From contig JARUPY010000190.1 in NCBI GenBank assembly GCA_029817715.1, positions 1,426,001 to 1,490,000 on the forward strand: a stretch of 64,000 nucleotides of DNA, read 5' to 3'. The translations under genes were made by a program, and so were the position numbers. Of this stretch, positions 9,150-21,907 are shown one piece after another. Below the pieces are notes generated by a model, which saw only the letters and a program-made list of their open reading frames with translations, was not told the DNA's origin and ran no database searches. This stretch comes from Melastoma dodecandrum. Taxonomy: Eukaryota; Streptophyta; Magnoliopsida; Myrtales; Melastomataceae. The first letter of the stretch is position 1; every line of letters starts with the position of its first letter.

Positions 9150-12100
9150 ATGGCTGCAGCTGTTGTGACTGTCCCGGTTGTCGACTTGCTTCGGATTTTG
9201 AGCGAAGAAGGCTTCATCACGATGCTCGGTCCTCAATGGGGAGTTGAACCTCAACTCCAAGAGATCCACGACCTCTTGTCTTCCGTTCAGGGGGTCTTGC
9301 CCGAGGCAGAAAGGAAGTTCCCGTACAGCTTTGAGCTGCAGGATAGGATTAGAGAGCTTAAGGAAGCCGTTTATGACGCGGAGGACCTGCTCGAGGATCT
9401 GTCCTTGGAGGAACCCTTGCGGCTGCGGGATGGAAAGCTACGCCGCCTCTTCCGGCATGTAGAAAGTTGTTGGTTTGGATGGAGGATGCGCCAGGAGCTT
9501 CGGGCCATCGCAAGGCGTCTTCGAGGTCTGATAGATCCAGTTATCAGCATCATCCGTAGCATTCCGGCCGAGGTTCAGGAGGTCCTGGAAGCGTGCGAGA
9601 TCCCGTTCGTCGGGAGAGTCAACGAGAAGGGAGAGATTATCAGATTCCTGTTGGATGGAGGCTCGGAAGTTAATTCCGTTGTGGCAGTATTCGGCTATTC
9701 GGGGGAGGGGAAAACCGCACTTGTTCAGGAGGTGATGAAGGATTCAAGGGTGAGTGGGTATTTTGATGTTAAAATCTGGGTGAATGTGTCTACTGTTCCC
9801 TTTAACACGAACAGGGTGGCACAGAAAATCATAGGTATTCTGAGGGAAGAGGAAGATGAGGAAGAGGGGGAGGTGTTTGGAACGGAGCAGTCACTTCATC
9901 TGTTAGCGAGGCTTCTCGATGATACCAAGAGGTACCTCTTCGTTCTCGACAATGTGTCTGTCCAAGATTCGGATTCAGATGGGTGGTGGTTACGCTTCAG
10001 GAGTTTGCTGGAAGGAGGAGTTGCCTGTGGGAGCAAAATCCTCATGACGGTTTCAGACACTTGGGCGTGGGATAATAGCATCCTGCATTACCGTACTGAT
10101 CTTGTTCATATCAATCAGATGTATCGGAAAGACGCAGTCGTATTACTAAGGGAAACAGCTTCCCGGGGAAGGGAGGTTAAAATGAATTCGCTCTTTTGCT
10201 TCGTGGAGGTTATCCGTACGCTGATTTGACAAGTCAGATAGGGAAGAGCTACAACAATCTTCCCCCAAGGATTAAACAGTGCTTCGCCCTCTGTTACTTG
10301 TTCCCAAGTGGTCACCCCATCAACCCTCATACCCTGGCCGAGCTCTGGATCTCCCTTGGATTTATCCACAATGACCATGACGGAGATGACCGTCGGCCAT
10401 TGGAGGATATCGCCTACCATTACTTGGGTGTCTTGCTCCGGGAAGAGCTGTTCCTAGTTAAGAAATCCGATAAGTTTGGAAAGGTAAAATCTGTCACTCT
10501 GCATCCCCATGCCCAAGAATTGGCTCCTTCCATCGCTGGTTGGGAATGTCTGGCTTTCCCTGATGATTTAGGGATGAATTTCCATGCTCGACAATATGCT
10601 CGACATCTATCAATTAGAAATCATAAGGAATATTTACGGCACAACAATTTCCCATACGACAAGCTGCGAACCTTTCTTCATTTCGAGGAAGACCGTAACA
10701 AACTGAAGCAAATATACTACAGTCTCATCTCCATACTAAACCCCAAGAGAAACAGGGTGCGTGTGTTGGATCTCCATGATGTGAAGGCAGATGTCTTGCC
10801 AGAAGGTGTTTGGAAGCTGAAGCATCTGAGATACCTCGATCTCTCTAGCAACAGCACGCTCCAAATGCTTCCTCCAGTGATCATCGGACTGCTGAACTTG
10901 CAGACCCTCAAGCTCTCCGGTTGCTCTTCCCTCATAGAATTGCCCCGCGACATGAATAACTTGTCCACTCTCAGGCATCTCTACATCGACGGCTGCTGGA
11001 AATTGTCTCTCATTCCAAGGGGGCTATGCGACTTGAAATACCTCAACATACTCACCGACTTCATCTTGCCTCCTGATGATTCAAGCAAAAAAGCTGATTC
11101 CGCTGGCCTCACCGATCTTTGTAAGCTAAACAATCTCAGAGGAAGCCTCAAAATCAGAAACCTGGGCTATTACGATGAAGAGCTCATGGACGAAGGATCG
11201 GAAGGATTGCTGGATAAGAAAAGTTATTTAGAGTCCGTTGAACTACGATTCATGACTCTACCGACAGATATATCGTTATTAGAGAAGCTCCAGCCGCACC
11301 CGAATCTGAAAGGACTGAGAATCTATGGCTACGGGGGTTTCCAATTTCCCGAATGGATGGTGCGACTCTCGACTCACTTGCCAAATCTAGTTGAGATTGC
11401 GCTGATCGGATGTGAAAATTGCATGTACCTCCCCCTGATTGGCCATCTACCTCGTTTGAAGAAGTTGACAATTCAAGGGCTGCCAGATCTCAAGCATCTG
11501 GAGTCAGGTTCAGGACAAAGCTTGCTGGGGGATGCCAATCGTGCACAGCCTTTCAGCAACCTCTCGTCATTATGCATCAAGGAGTGCACCAAGTTGAACT
11601 CCCTGCCAATGATCCCACGTCTCTTGAAACTGACTTTGGTGAATGTAAGTGAAGAGTTATTCAGGCATCCTTGTCAACTTACTACCCTGAAGATTTTACG
11701 TCTGGAAAACATTGAGCTTCTCGATCACTTGACGGATGAATGGCTTCGAGGTCTTACCAGTCTCAAGGAACTTCACATTCAAAGCTGCCATTCTCTAGTC
11801 TCTTTCTTGCCGGGAATCAGTCTTCTCAGGAAGCTTGAAATGCTCTCCATCTGGAACTGTAAAGAGCTTGATCTGTCCAAGAATGAGCAGGGTAATGTGG
11901 CGATTAAACTACAACGCTTGAAAAGCCTGACGATTTACAAAGCCTCGAAACTGGAGAATCTTCCGGACTGGCTATCGCATATTGCTACTCTGAAATTTCT
12001 CTGCATAAGATCATGCCCAAGTCTGGTGGTGCTACCCGAGTGGATTAAGAACCTCAAGTCGCTCGAACTGATTCACTGCCCTCAATTGAAAACCTTGTCA

Positions 12101-12202
12101 GCCGGGATGCCCGAATCCAGTGATGACTACGGCTGGAAGATGAACATCATAGGCTGCCCGCTTTTGCAAACAGGAAGGATAGAGCCCTCTTGCAAGCTCT
12201 GA
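9150..12202 (+). pseudogene. CC-NB-LRR resistance gene copy 1, broken by 163-bp deletion
   Basis: The ATG at 9150 aligns with the start of the intact copy (MAAAVVTVPVVDLL). The first frame runs to 10229 and covers the Rx-type coiled coil, P-loop GYSGEGKT, kinase-2 LFVLDNVS and RNBS-B. At about 10176 a 163-base segment present in the intact copy (46722-46885) is absent. This removes the ARC1/GLPL segment and shifts the frame. The rest continues in another frame from about 10196 to the stop at 12202: RNBS-D (IKQCFALCYLFP), the winged-helix segment and the full LRR domain. No intron boundaries suit the gap. It could still yield a truncated CC-NB protein, but a working NLR is unlikely. Confidence 0.92.
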
Positions 12203-12414
12203 AGAGACAACCAGAGGAAGTCAGAAAATCAAAGGACTTGTTATGCTTGTATTCGTGAAAACAAACCATGCCTGGATGTTCCTTAATTGGATTTGTGCAA
12301 ACTGATCATAAATAGACAATTTCTTACTTCATCACAGGTATTGGCCGTAGGCCACCAACTTCAGATTTCTCACTCGCCTACACCATGATCTTTGGAGTCC
12401 TTATCCTTTCCACT
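12203..12414 (+). repeat. NLR 3' flank, copy 1, left part
   Basis: Closely matches 48912-49123 downstream of the intact NLR, including the 3' untranslated stretch with ATGCCTGGATGTTCC. It is interrupted at 12414 by the CCACT-flanked insertion and resumes at 25549. Confidence 0.9.
12410..12414. repeat. Target duplication CCACT, left
   Basis: CCACT precedes TGTACG here and follows ATTACA at 25549-25553. The empty site at 49110-49130 has CCACT once. Confidence 0.9.
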
Positions 12415-13587
12415 TGTACGCGCGCCTTCCGGCCTAGCACGCGCGCAACGGTTCGGAGGACCCGAGGATCCGGGCCCGCTCCCCTAGAGTCTTCCGGTCG
12501 GCGTCGCGACTCGAGCGTCGAACGCTGCGGAAAAGACCAGGGTGGTCCCTCCTTCGATTCCTGATCGAGTCTGCCCAGACTTTTCGCCGATCGTCTCCAT
12601 GCTCCTTAAGAGGCGACGGGCGAAAAGAAGCACATGGCCCGAGGAGGAAGCTTCAGGAGGTTCTAAGAGCGGCTCGTGTCGTCGATCCCTCATCCAAAAT
12701 GACTTCGTAAAAAATGTGGTTGTTTAACTTAGGTAAACTATTACGGAGTCGCCACCGACTTATTTAAAAGCTTAGTTTAAGTCGGAAAACCAGAGTAGAT
12801 TCGGGGATTCCTAATTACTGACTCTTACATTTAAACATGCGAAAAGGTGGCGTTTGCTTCAAAAGGTTTGCTTTTGGTTAACGGGCGTTGGACCCGATTC
12901 AGGCGTTGGACCCGAACTCATGTGTATTTGTTTAACAATCACATGTGACGATAAACCTATGGGCCTAAGGCATGCGGACAGGCACAGACAATTATTTAGA
13001 TCAAAAGGAGCGGAGAAGGGCGGTGATCGTGGGTCTATGCACTTGGGCCCATGACTCGTTACATGTGAAAATAATAAAAAAATCGGGAGGCCCGCACCTC
13101 CCTCATGTACCTGAGATGACGGTTGGGGCCGCTTTATTATCTTGACATCGCGGTTTTTAGGCCGAGGTGGATCCACGCGGTTTGATACACGCGCCTTTGA
13201 GTTAATCTTCGAGAATCCGGGTTTGAACTTTCGAAATTAAGCGCTCGATGTACATGTCAAGAAAAATGTAAACGTGGTTAGTATTATTAAATTTGATAAA
13301 ACTCAATCAATTGACAAGGAACGTAAGGCATGTCTTACTATTCTAATTTTGATAAATCGTTTTTAGTGTCAATTTTTTTCTATATGTCGCCGAAAATAAT
13401 AAAACTTTAGGAATAATTAACAACTTCACCAATGTAAAAAAAAATTGTTACATAAAACTTAAAATTTCAAATATATACGCAACACAGTCGAACAAATCAA
13501 GCGAAAAACATCCGTAGCCATATGACAATAGGTAAAGGGGCAATCATTCGTTTGACTTAAATTATTACCTCTTTCCTAAGTGTTAAG

Positions 13588-14814
13588 GTGAACCTTGACA
13601 TACAAATCACAGAAGCTAAACGACACAGTCCAATCCCCAGGGCAAAAGTCAAAATTGAAGAAAGATCTTACCTTTCGTGTGGGTTGCGTGGGGGGTTTGT
13701 TGTGAGGGGGAGATTGGGATTAGGGAGACGGCAACGGAGAGAGCTAGGGAGTCGTTGTCGTCGAGGAAGACGTGGATCGCCAAGGGAGTCACGATCCGCT
13801 GCCGCCGGGGAAGGAAAGGGTTGCTGGTTCGCCGCCTTGGTGGTCGGAAGGATGCCGGGGCAGAGGTGGGTTTGCTGTTGTCGTGGAGTTCGAGCACCGG
13901 GAGTGGACAGCCGCTAAGGGAAGCGCCTGGGAGATCTGCCACCGTCAGGAACGCCTAGGGATGGGTCGCCGCTGCCATCGCTGGTTCTGGACGCCGGGGA
14001 GAGATGGATCGGCCATGGGTGGAGGACACCGGAAGGAGGATGCAGGTTGCTGAGCCGGTGAAGGGAGCGCCGGGAAAACGGGATTCTCCCATGTTGAAGC
14101 TGAAAGCGTCGCTGCTCGGTGGTGCGGATGTCTGGGGACTTGAGGTGGGGAGCCGCCTTGGGGCAGGAACGTCGTCAAGCTGATGTCGCCTGAGTTGAGG
14201 TTGATCAACGGCCGTTGGGTCTTGGGGACGTCGGGGTTGAAGGTGATCCTGCCACCATGAGATCTGGGCATGCCGGGAAGGTAGAGGGAAGCCGCTTTGG
14301 GGCGCCGGAATCCCAGATCTGAGGCGGAGATGGTCAGCTGGTCGGGACGACTAGGGGGGCCGCCGGAGAGAGGGCTTGATCGCCGCTGGGAACTCTGGGG
14401 GGGTGCTACCGTGAGCTCTGGGGGTGTCAGGGGAGTAGTGGAACTGCCACCGCCGCTGCTTGTCGTCTGGGGCTAGAGTTTGGCGCTCGGGCTTGTCGAG
14501 GACGCCGGAGGGAGAGGAAGTTTGATCCATGGTGGCTCGGGAACGGCGGGGAGAGATTGCTCTTCGCTGGCGCCGTTTCTGTGGGCATCAAGAGGAGGCT
14601 GAAAAGGGGAGCCGCCTTGGGGCTGGAACTTGATGCTCGGATTCAAGCGCTGGGCGTGAAGACGACCGTCGCTGGAGAAGATCTCGAGAGGATGGGAGCT
14701 CCGCCGCCGATCCTGTTGTTGTAAGCAAGGAGCTGAAGACCCCACATTGTGCACCTGGACTTTTGCGAATTGGGAGAAGAGTTGTCGTGGTCTTTGGAGG
14801 GGGAGGATGCGAAG
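13588..14814. other. GC-rich non-coding part of the host element
   Basis: Long frames exist on both strands, but they are overlapping and compositionally driven (GCC/GGA-rich). No domain was recognised. It is treated as LTR sequence. Confidence 0.45.
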
Positions 14815-14819
14815 CCCCC

Positions 14820-17000
14820 TGTAATAATCCACAGTTTGTTAGTTATGAATGTAAATGGAGTTGTACTGATGAATGATAATGACTTATGTAGATTTGAGTA
14901 TAAATGATGTATATCTAAGGGTATGAACGTTTAGACATGTGATGGTTTAATGATGGATAGACAACCCCAGGCAAGTGTGAGGACAGGTTATCCCCGTCGA
15001 CGCGCAGCAAGTGAGACGTCACTTTACTCGCTTGCGACTGAACTACAATCGTGACGCAAGGACGTGCAAGTCGACGCGACGCAAGGACGTACAAGTCGAC
15101 GCGAGATGCAAGTCGACGCGACGCAAGGAGGTGCAAGTCGACGCGACTTAACATCATCAGCGACTGAATAATGATTAGTCGGCTAAGTCAAGAGCTTCGA
15201 AGAAGCTGAATAAATTAGGATCGACCCTCGCATTGCCCAACGGGCGACGGCTTAGCACTGGGCGAGCGTAGTCGCATTGCCCCAACGGGTGACAGGTGAG
15301 TGTGCGCATCGCTCGGAGGGCGAATCGTGAGCGTTACACGGGCGATGCGTGAGCATTACAGGGGCGATAGTAAGGGACATTCCAAAGAGGGGACCCAACG
15401 GGGGAATTGTGGCCAATGGTCAAGTTTGACTAGTCAACCAAATATATTATTTAAATAATGATGTGGAGAGTCCAAATTATAATCATGGTAATTTGGTCCC
15501 TAGTTGCTACTGGAAGAGGATGAAGGGCTTCGTGAGGCGGTGAACCCCTCTTGAAAAGGGGTGGAATTCGTCTCTTTCCCCACATAACACACACACACCC
15601 CCACTCGGATACGAACACAAAAAAGAAGAAAAAAAAAAGAGAGAGGGAAAAACACTTAGTGGAGGGAGAAGGAGAATCTTCGGCCGAGGGAACGAAGAGG
15701 AGAAAGTAGAGTGTTTTGACTTGGCAAAGTGGATTCGAGGGCGAGAAGTGTAAGGCGCCGAACGAGCGAGAGGCTAAAGGCAAAGGGGAGGCTACCTACA
15801 CGGGCTGAAGTGATCCGACAAAGGGCGGAGCTCACACGGTTGTGTGTTGAAGCAAGTGGAAGGTAACCCCTACATCCCTCCTCCGCTTTTAAGCTTAGTT
15901 GTGGTGCATGCTGTTGAGGTTCTTTGGTATGGATGGGCTGTGATTTGGGAGGTGTTCGGAGAGGGTTAGAGGGTGGCCGAACCCCTAAGGTGGAGGGGAG
16001 CCACCCAAACCCCTCTATGTTTGAGTATATGTATGTGTGTGGTTGTTGGCTTACCGAAAGGCTGCGCTTGGGGCGAGCCTTGAGGGGAATGATTGCGGTC
16101 CTTAGGGACTGGAATGAGTGAAGTTAAGGTATGGATTAGGGGAGCGTCGATCCCCATGGTGGCTGCGCTCCACCTCGCGCTCTAAGAGCGGAATCGCGTG
16201 GCTTTGGCCATGGAAATCAAATCGGCTAAGGGCTGGAAATCTTGCGGCGTAGTAAGGCCGGAATGAAAGCCTAGAAGGCTGTCCCTCATGCTAGAAAAGC
16301 ATGGAAAAGTTATGCTTGGGGGTGGATGGGAGGTGAGACCGAATGGGGTGACATTCGGTTGAAACGGGCATGAGTAATGAGTGTTACTTGAGCTCAAATG
16401 AGGGGCTGTAGGAAAGGAGTTATGACGTGAAAATTTGTGGCCACATTCCCACCTTGAAAGGGAGTAGGAATGTGGTAGAAACAAGTTGAAAAAAAGATGG
16501 GGGATGGTCAAAGCCGAATTGGTTATAATTGGGATGTACAGAAAACGAAAAATGGCCGAAATAATGATTAGACGGGTATATGGTTTCATTAGCCTAAGGG
16601 GAAATGTACTTGGAGTTTGGTTTTGAGATTTTAAGGGCGTCATCCTACCTTATCTAAGAGGTGGAAAATGACAGACACGAATGGAAATTGATGAGGAAAG
16701 GTGAAGGCCGAATGGGTTGAAAACTGATGACTGTGTTGCACAAAAAGATTGGTTATTTGAGTATGGTTAGCTTTTGATGGTGTGTTCCGTCCTTGTGGTT
16801 GTTTATGGGGGTTAAAATGAAATGAATTCTAGTTTCTTGCAGGTAGTAGAAATGTGTTTTGGGCTGCGCTTCTTGCAAGAAGAGACATTAACAAGATTTT
16901 GAAAAGTCTGAGCGTATAGCTCGCATACATGTAACGAATCTTTTGCTAATCAATGTAAAAGTAATGTTTTTGCGTAAATCAAATTGTTTCAGTCCTTTCA
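14820..17000 (+). repeat. 5' LTR of gypsy element
   Basis: 2181 bases, TG...CA. Long runs are identical to the 3' LTR (for example around 15395-15480 and 22485-22570). It includes a GTCGAC-rich tandem tract at 15048-15150 whose copy arrangement differs from the other LTR. Confidence 0.95.
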
Positions 17001-17002
17001 AG

Positions 17003-17015
17003 TGGTATCAGAGCC
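17003..17015 (+). other. Primer binding site of gypsy element
   Basis: TGGTATCAGAGCC lies two bases after the 5' LTR end and is complementary to the 3' end of plant initiator methionine tRNA. Confidence 0.95.
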
Positions 17016-17425
17016 TAGGATCATTTTGGAGTGATAAGGGTGGAAATTGAGTTGATTTTTTTTTTACATTGAAAATGCACTTCTTGCCATGCGCATGCGT
17101 ATGCACTTGATTGGATTGGTTCGAAGTTGATTTGGTTGAGTTGGTATTGAGGAAAAAGTGAATGGAAAGGGGTTCGAAATTGCCAAAATATGTGTGTATG
17201 AGAACACGTGAGTGGGTGTTTGGTTTGAAAGGTTTGAGGTGAAAACATCACGGAAGGTGATGGAAACAAGCGCTTGGTACGCTAAAGGTATGGTGCCGTA
17301 AAGGAATCACCTAAAAAAAGGGGTTAATTGAAATTGAAACGTGTGTATTGAGGCTGCAAGTGTGCGCCTAAATTGGAATGAATGAGATGTACGACTAAAT
17401 GTTCGAATGTTGATTTGATAGGGAA

Positions 17426-18643
17426 ATGACGGATGAAGAAGTGCCCATAGCGGTGCGTGAGTTCACCGAAGTGGAACATTCTCTTCCAGAGAAGAGGAAG
17501 GCATACCTCATGAATCAATACCGTAAGATGGACCCTCCGAGATTCAAAGGGGATGAGGGGCCTGAAGTGGCCGAGGATTTCATGAGCGACATAGAGAAGA
17601 TCTTTGATGCCTTGGTATGCAATTCGGCAGAGAAGCTATACCTCGCCGAATACTCTTTACAGAGGGGAGCGGAAGCGTGGTGGAAGGCCACGAAGACAAG
17701 GGCCCAGAGGGACCCTGCGGCGAATGTGTGGACGGTATTCAAGGAGATGTTCCTAGCCAAATACTTGCCATTCTCTTACCGCACGGACAAGGCGTTCGAG
17801 TTTGCTCAGTTGCAGCAAGGGGAATTGACAGTTGATGCGTATGAGGCCAAATTCTCAATGCTTTCGAAGTACGGACCAGTTCTAGATGAGGAGAGTCAAG
17901 TTAGGAAGTTTGAGCTTGGATTAGATCCTCACATTCAAGTGCAAGTTTCGACGCATTTGCTTTCGACGTACGACGAGGTGTATAAGAAGGCGCAAAGCGC
18001 TGAGACATCGCTGAGAGCCGTAAAGGCGAAGGAAGCTTTGGCGGAGACGAAGAGGAAGGCAGAATGGGCATATCCGCCAAGGAAGAAGTTTAGGCAAGGA
18101 GGAACTTCTTATGAGCAGGGGCACTTTGAGACACGACCTCCACGGGCACCCATGCCGACGCAGAGTTTTTCTCGGGGAGGAAGCTCGGGACCAAGGCCGT
18201 GTGGTCCTTCACCATGCCCTCGATGTGGACGGGCACATTATGGGTTTTCCTGCGCTATGAATGAACCATTGTGTTATCAGTGTGGACGCCCGGGACATCT
18301 ACGGAGGGATTGCCCGCAAGGTGGCGGGACTTCTAGGGGAGGATCGGTTGCCTCGAACGCTTCTCGAGGAAGGGGCAGGATGAGGCCCGGACCAACGGCC
18401 TCGGTGTCGCGTGGCTCGGTAAGTGGACCGGCGGAAGTGGCACGGGTGAATGCGCTCACCGCGGAGGATGCTAATGCCTCCCGAGGAGTGATCTCGGGTA
18501 CGATTCTAATCCATGATATACCGGTGCATGCGCTATTTGATACAGGCGCTACACACTCGTTTATATCGCGGAAGTGTGTAGAGGAACACGGATGGAAAGT
18601 AAGACAGAGTGAAAGAGGGCTTCGAGTATTGTTAGCCACATGA
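17426..18643 (+). CDS. gypsy gag and protease start, ended by in-frame TGA
   Basis: The 405-codon frame starts at an ATG 425 bases after the LTR. Residues ~45-190 are a retrotransposon gag domain (AWW and YLPFSYR motifs). A CCHC knuckle CYQCGRPGHLRRDC lies near residue 282, with another Cys cluster just before it. The aspartic protease motif FDTGATHSFIS is near residue 371. The TGA at 18641-18643 falls inside the protease, and the next frame (18683 on) is in the same phase, so a single substitution has split one polyprotein. Gag would form the particle that packages the element RNA in the cytoplasm. Confidence 0.9.
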   Translation: MTDEEVPIAVREFTEVEHSLPEKRKAYLMNQYRKMDPPRFKGDEGPEVAEDFMSDIEKIFDALVCNSAEKLYLAEYSLQRGAEAWWKATKTRAQRDPAANVWTVFKEMFLAKYLPFSYRTDKAFEFAQLQQGELTVDAYEAKFSMLSKYGPVLDEESQVRKFELGLDPHIQVQVSTHLLSTYDEVYKKAQSAETSLRAVKAKEALAETKRKAEWAYPPRKKFRQGGTSYEQGHFETRPPRAPMPTQSFSRGGSSGPRPCGPSPCPRCGRAHYGFSCAMNEPLCYQCGRPGHLRRDCPQGGGTSRGGSVASNASRGRGRMRPGPTASVSRGSVSGPAEVARVNALTAEDANASRGVISGTILIHDIPVHALFDTGATHSFISRKCVEEHGWKVRQSERGLRVLLAT

Positions 18644-21600
18644 GAAGAAATACTTGCGGATGATATATGTTCAGATTTTGTAATGACTGTGGCTGGGCTG
18701 AAGTTTATGATCAACTTCTTTGTCTTACAGATCAGTGACTTCGACGCAATCTTGGGCATGGATTGGTTGGTTTCGAGCCATGCCCAAGTGGATTGTGGGA
18801 CGAAGAGACTTTTTATTAAAGATACGGAAGGGAATGTTCGCGAGTACATAGGCCAAGGAGGATCCGGCCGAATTTTGATGCTGTCCGGTACAAGGGCGCA
18901 AAGGTATGTTAGAAAAGGGTGCGGGGCTTATCTTGCAAAACTACTCAACAAGGAGTCGGACATGCCATCGTTGGAGCAAATCGAGGTGGTGCGTGACTTT
19001 GCGGAAGTCTTTCCGGAAGAACTGCCAGGGTTGTCGCCGGAACGAGATGTGGAGTTATCGATCGATCTTGTTCCCGGGACAACCCCCATCTCACGCACAC
19101 CTTATCGGATGAGCTTGGCCGAACTTCAGGAGCTCAAGGCTCAATTTCTGGAGCTTGTGGATAAGGGATTTGTACGTGCGAGTGTAAGCCCGTGGGGCGC
19201 TCCTGTGTTATTTGTAAGGAAGAAAGATGGTAGTATGCGCCTTTATATTGATTATCGTATGTTGAATCAACGGACAGTTAAGAATCGTTATCCCTTACCG
19301 CGCATTGATGATTTGTTTGATCAGTTACAAGGGTCGTCCGTGTATTCAAAAATCGATCTTCGATCGGGATATTATCAAATAGGAGTCCGGGAAGAAGACG
19401 TTCCAAAGACCGCAGTTCGGACGCGTTACGGACATTACGAGTTTCGTGTAATGCCATTCGGGTTAACAAATGCACCAGCTGTATTCATGAGTCTTATGAA
19501 TCAGGTTTTTAGACCATACCTGGATCACTTTGTAGTAGTATTCATAGACGATATTCTCGTCTATTCTAAAAATCGGGAGGAACATAAAGAACACTTGGCG
19601 ATAGTGTTGAGGACGTTGAAGGAGCATAAACTTTATGCTAAGTTTAGCAAATGCGAATTTTGGTTAGATAAAGTAACGTTTCTCGGTCACGTGATTTCCG
19701 TTGATGGTGTGGAAGGAGACTCGTCTAAAATTGAAGCAGTGAGAAGTTGGCCGAGGCCCACAAGCGTTACTGAAATACGGAGTTTCCTGGGGCTAGCAGG
19801 TTATTATAGAAGGTTTGTTGAAGGATTCTCGAAGATAGCAGGCCCCATGACGAAGTTGTTACGAAAGGACATCCATTTCCAATGGACGGAGGAATGTGAG
19901 GCGAGTTTTGAGGAATTAAAAAGGAGGCTAACTAGCGCTCCGGTGTTGACTCTTCCGAGTGGAACTGGAGGTTATGTGGTGTATTGCGACGCATCAGCGC
20001 AAGGACTTGGTGGGGTTCTTATGCAAGATGGAAGGGTAATCGCTTATGCGTCTCGACAACTTCGGAAACACGAAGAAAATTACCCCACTCACGACTTAGA
20101 GCTAGCTGCAGTGGTATTTGTACTCAAGTTATGGAGACATTACCTTTACGGAGAAAAGTTTGAGGTATACTCGGACCACAAGAGTTTGCAATATTTATTC
20201 ACTCAGCAAGAGTTGAACATGAGACAGAGAAGATGGATGGAATTATTGAAGGACTTCGATTGCGAAATATTATATCATCCCGGAAAGGCGAATGTTGTAG
20301 CAGATGCGTTAAGTCGAAAGCATGCTACACTTATGAATTTAGTAGTGGATGAATCACGATTAATTGAGAAGATGAGTGGTTTAGACATCCGATTAGAAGA
20401 AATTGAAGGGATGGTATGTATGGCTCGAGGACAAGTTGAACCTGAGTTAATGGAGGTCGTGCGAAGAGCACAAGATGGAGATGAGTACCTCCGAATTGCG
20501 AAAGAAGGACTAGGAACAAAAGCCTTCCGGCATTTCACACAAGGTGGAGATGGCATACTTAAGTATCACGGAAGAAATTGTGTGCCTGATAATAAGGGTG
20601 TGAAACGACGCTTGCTTGATGAGGCACATAAGAAAAGATATAGTGTTCATCCGGGTATCATGAAGATGTATCAGAATCTAAGGAAGTGTTATTGGTGGCC
20701 GAAAATGAAAAGGGACATAGCAAAATATGTGAATCAGTTCGATGTCTGTCAGAGAGTAAAAATAGAACACCAGAAGCCTGGGGGATTACTCGAACCTCTC
20801 CCAATACCAGAGTGGAAGTGGGAGGACATAGCCATGGATTTCGTAACTAGTATGCCCAAAGGGGGCCGAGATGTAGATGCTGTGTGGGTGATAGTAGATC
20901 GACTTACGAAATCAGCCCATTTCGTTGCAATTAAGATGAATTGGTCATTGGAAACATTGGCCAAGATTTACATTCGAGAGGTGGTAAGGTACCATGGAGT
21001 GCCGCATACAATCACTTCTGATCGAGATCCAAGATTTACATCCAACTTATGGAAGAAATTGCAAGACGCACTGGGAACGAAATTACAGATGAGTACCGCT
21101 TTTCATCCCCAGACTGATGGGCAGACTGAACGAACAATTCAGACTTTAGAAGATATGCTGAGAGCGTGTGCTATTGAATGGAAAGGAAGTTGGGTAGAAC
21201 ATCTACCTTTGGTTGAATTTACATATAATAATAGCTATCACTGGAGTATCGGCATGGCACCGTTCGAAGCACTGTATGGAAGGAGTTGTAGATCTCCATT
21301 GTGCTGGTTGGAGCCGGGTGAAAAAGTATTCGACGGGCCTGAAATCGTCAAGGAAACGACGGAAGTAATAATTCTAGTAAAGGAAAGAATGAAGACGACT
21401 CAGAGTCGGCAAAAGAGCTATGCTGATAGGCGGCGAAGACCATTGGAGTTTGAGGTTGGAGATATGGTTTATTTGAAATTGTCTACGATGAAGTCAATGT
21501 TTCGAGCAAAGAAGGTTCATAAGTTGAGCCCGAGGTATATCGGACCATATCAAATCACAGAACGCATAGGGAAAGTGGCATATCGTGTGGCCATACCTCC

Positions 21601-21688
21601 AGAGTTGTCTCACTGTCATGATGTGTTTCACGTGTCCATGCTAAGAAAGCATGAGATCCGGAGGAAAGGTTGGAGAGCACAGCCGTGA
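18644..21688 (+). CDS. gypsy pol: RT, RNase H, integrase
   Basis: Open in the gag frame after the TGA; the first ATG is at 18683. In order: rest of the protease ([11 protein letters not shown]), reverse transcriptase with the FIDDILVYS active site (the gypsy form of the YxDD box), RNase H beginning [11 protein letters not shown], the integrase zinc region and integrase core. The core D-D-E residues are visible in AMDF, SDRDPRF and [11 protein letters not shown]. In the HHCC zinc region the first cysteine is replaced by phenylalanine (NQFDVCQ). The frame is lost near 21652, before the C-terminal tail. Without suppression of the stop the enzymes would not be made from the gag start. Confidence 0.93.
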   Translation, partial: EEILADDICSDFVMTVAGLKFMINFFVLQISDFDAILGMDWLVSSHAQVDCGTKRLFIKDTEGNVREYIGQGGSGRILMLSGTRAQRYVRKGCGAYLAKLLNKESDMPSLEQIEVVRDFAEVFPEELPGLSPERDVELSIDLVPGTTPISRTPYRMSLAELQELKAQFLELVDKGFVRASVSPWGAPVLFVRKKDGSMRLYIDYRMLNQRTVKNRYPLPRIDDLFDQLQGSSVYSKIDLRSGYYQIGVREEDVPKTAVRTRYGHYEFRVMPFGLTNAPAVFMSLMNQVFRPYLDHFVVVFIDDILVYSKNREEHKEHLAIVLRTLKEHKLYAKFSKCEFWLDKVTFLGHVISVDGVEGDSSKIEAVRSWPRPTSVTEIRSFLGLAGYYRRFVEGFSKIAGPMTKLLRKDIHFQWTEECEASFEELKRRLTSAPVLTLPSGTGGYVVYCDASAQGLGGVLMQDGRVIAYASRQLRKHEENYPTHDLELAAVVFVLKLWRHYLYGEKFEVYSDHKSLQYLFTQQELNMRQRRWMELLKDFDCEILYHPGKANVVADALSRKHATLMNLVVDESRLIEKMSGLDIRLEEIEGMVCMARGQVEPELMEVVRRAQDGDEYLRIAKEGLGTKAFRHFTQGGDGILKYHGRNCVPDNKGVKRRLLDEAHKKRYSVHPGIMKMYQNLRKCYWWPKMKRDIAKYVNQFDVCQRVKIEHQKPGGLLEPLPIPEWKWEDIAMDFVTSMPKGGRDVDAVWVIVDRLTKSAHFVAIKMNWSLETLAKIYIREVVRYHGVPHTITSDRDPRFTSNLWKKLQDALGTKLQMSTAFHPQTDGQTERTIQTLEDMLRACAIEWKGSWVEHLPLVEFTYNNSYHWSIGMAPFEALYGRSCRSPLCWLEPGEKVFDGPEIVKETTEVIILVKERMKTTQSRQKSYADRRRRPLEFEVGDMVYLKLSTMKSMFRAKKVHKLSPRYIGPYQITERIGKVAYRVAIPPELSHCHDVFHVSMLRKHEIRRKGWRAQP

Positions 21689-21870
21689 GGGTAAACGAGG
21701 ATATGAGCGTTACAGTGGAACCAGTGCAAATAATATACCAGAAAAAACGGGTCACTCGTGGGAGGAAGACACCGTTGGTACGTGTGCTCTGGAGAGGAGC
21801 CGGAACTGAAGAGGAAACGTGGGAAACCGAGGAACGTATGAGAACGACATACCCTCACTTTTTCGATTAA
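21653..21870 (+). pseudogene. gypsy pol C-terminal tail in shifted frame
   Basis: A frame shifted relative to pol reads VRVLWRGAGTEEETWETEE and ends YPHFFD, the chromodomain-like tail typical of plant chromovirus integrases. It joins pol after the conserved HVSMLRK segment, which locates the frameshift at about 21650-21660. Confidence 0.85.
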
Positions 21871-21894
21871 AGAATTTCGGGGACGAAATCTCCT

Positions 21895-21907
21895 AAGGGG
21901 GGGAGAT
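21895..21907 (+). other. Polypurine tract of gypsy element
   Basis: AAGGGGGGGAGAT directly precedes the 3' LTR start and would prime plus-strand synthesis. Confidence 0.9.

Noticed and set aside
13588..14832. GC-rich overlapping frames as genes
   Set aside because: Frames on both strands, no domain, lying inside an element with target duplications.
18641..18643. Gag-pol stop as programmed read-through
   Set aside because: The TGA lies inside the protease domain and not between gag and protease; a mutation is simpler.
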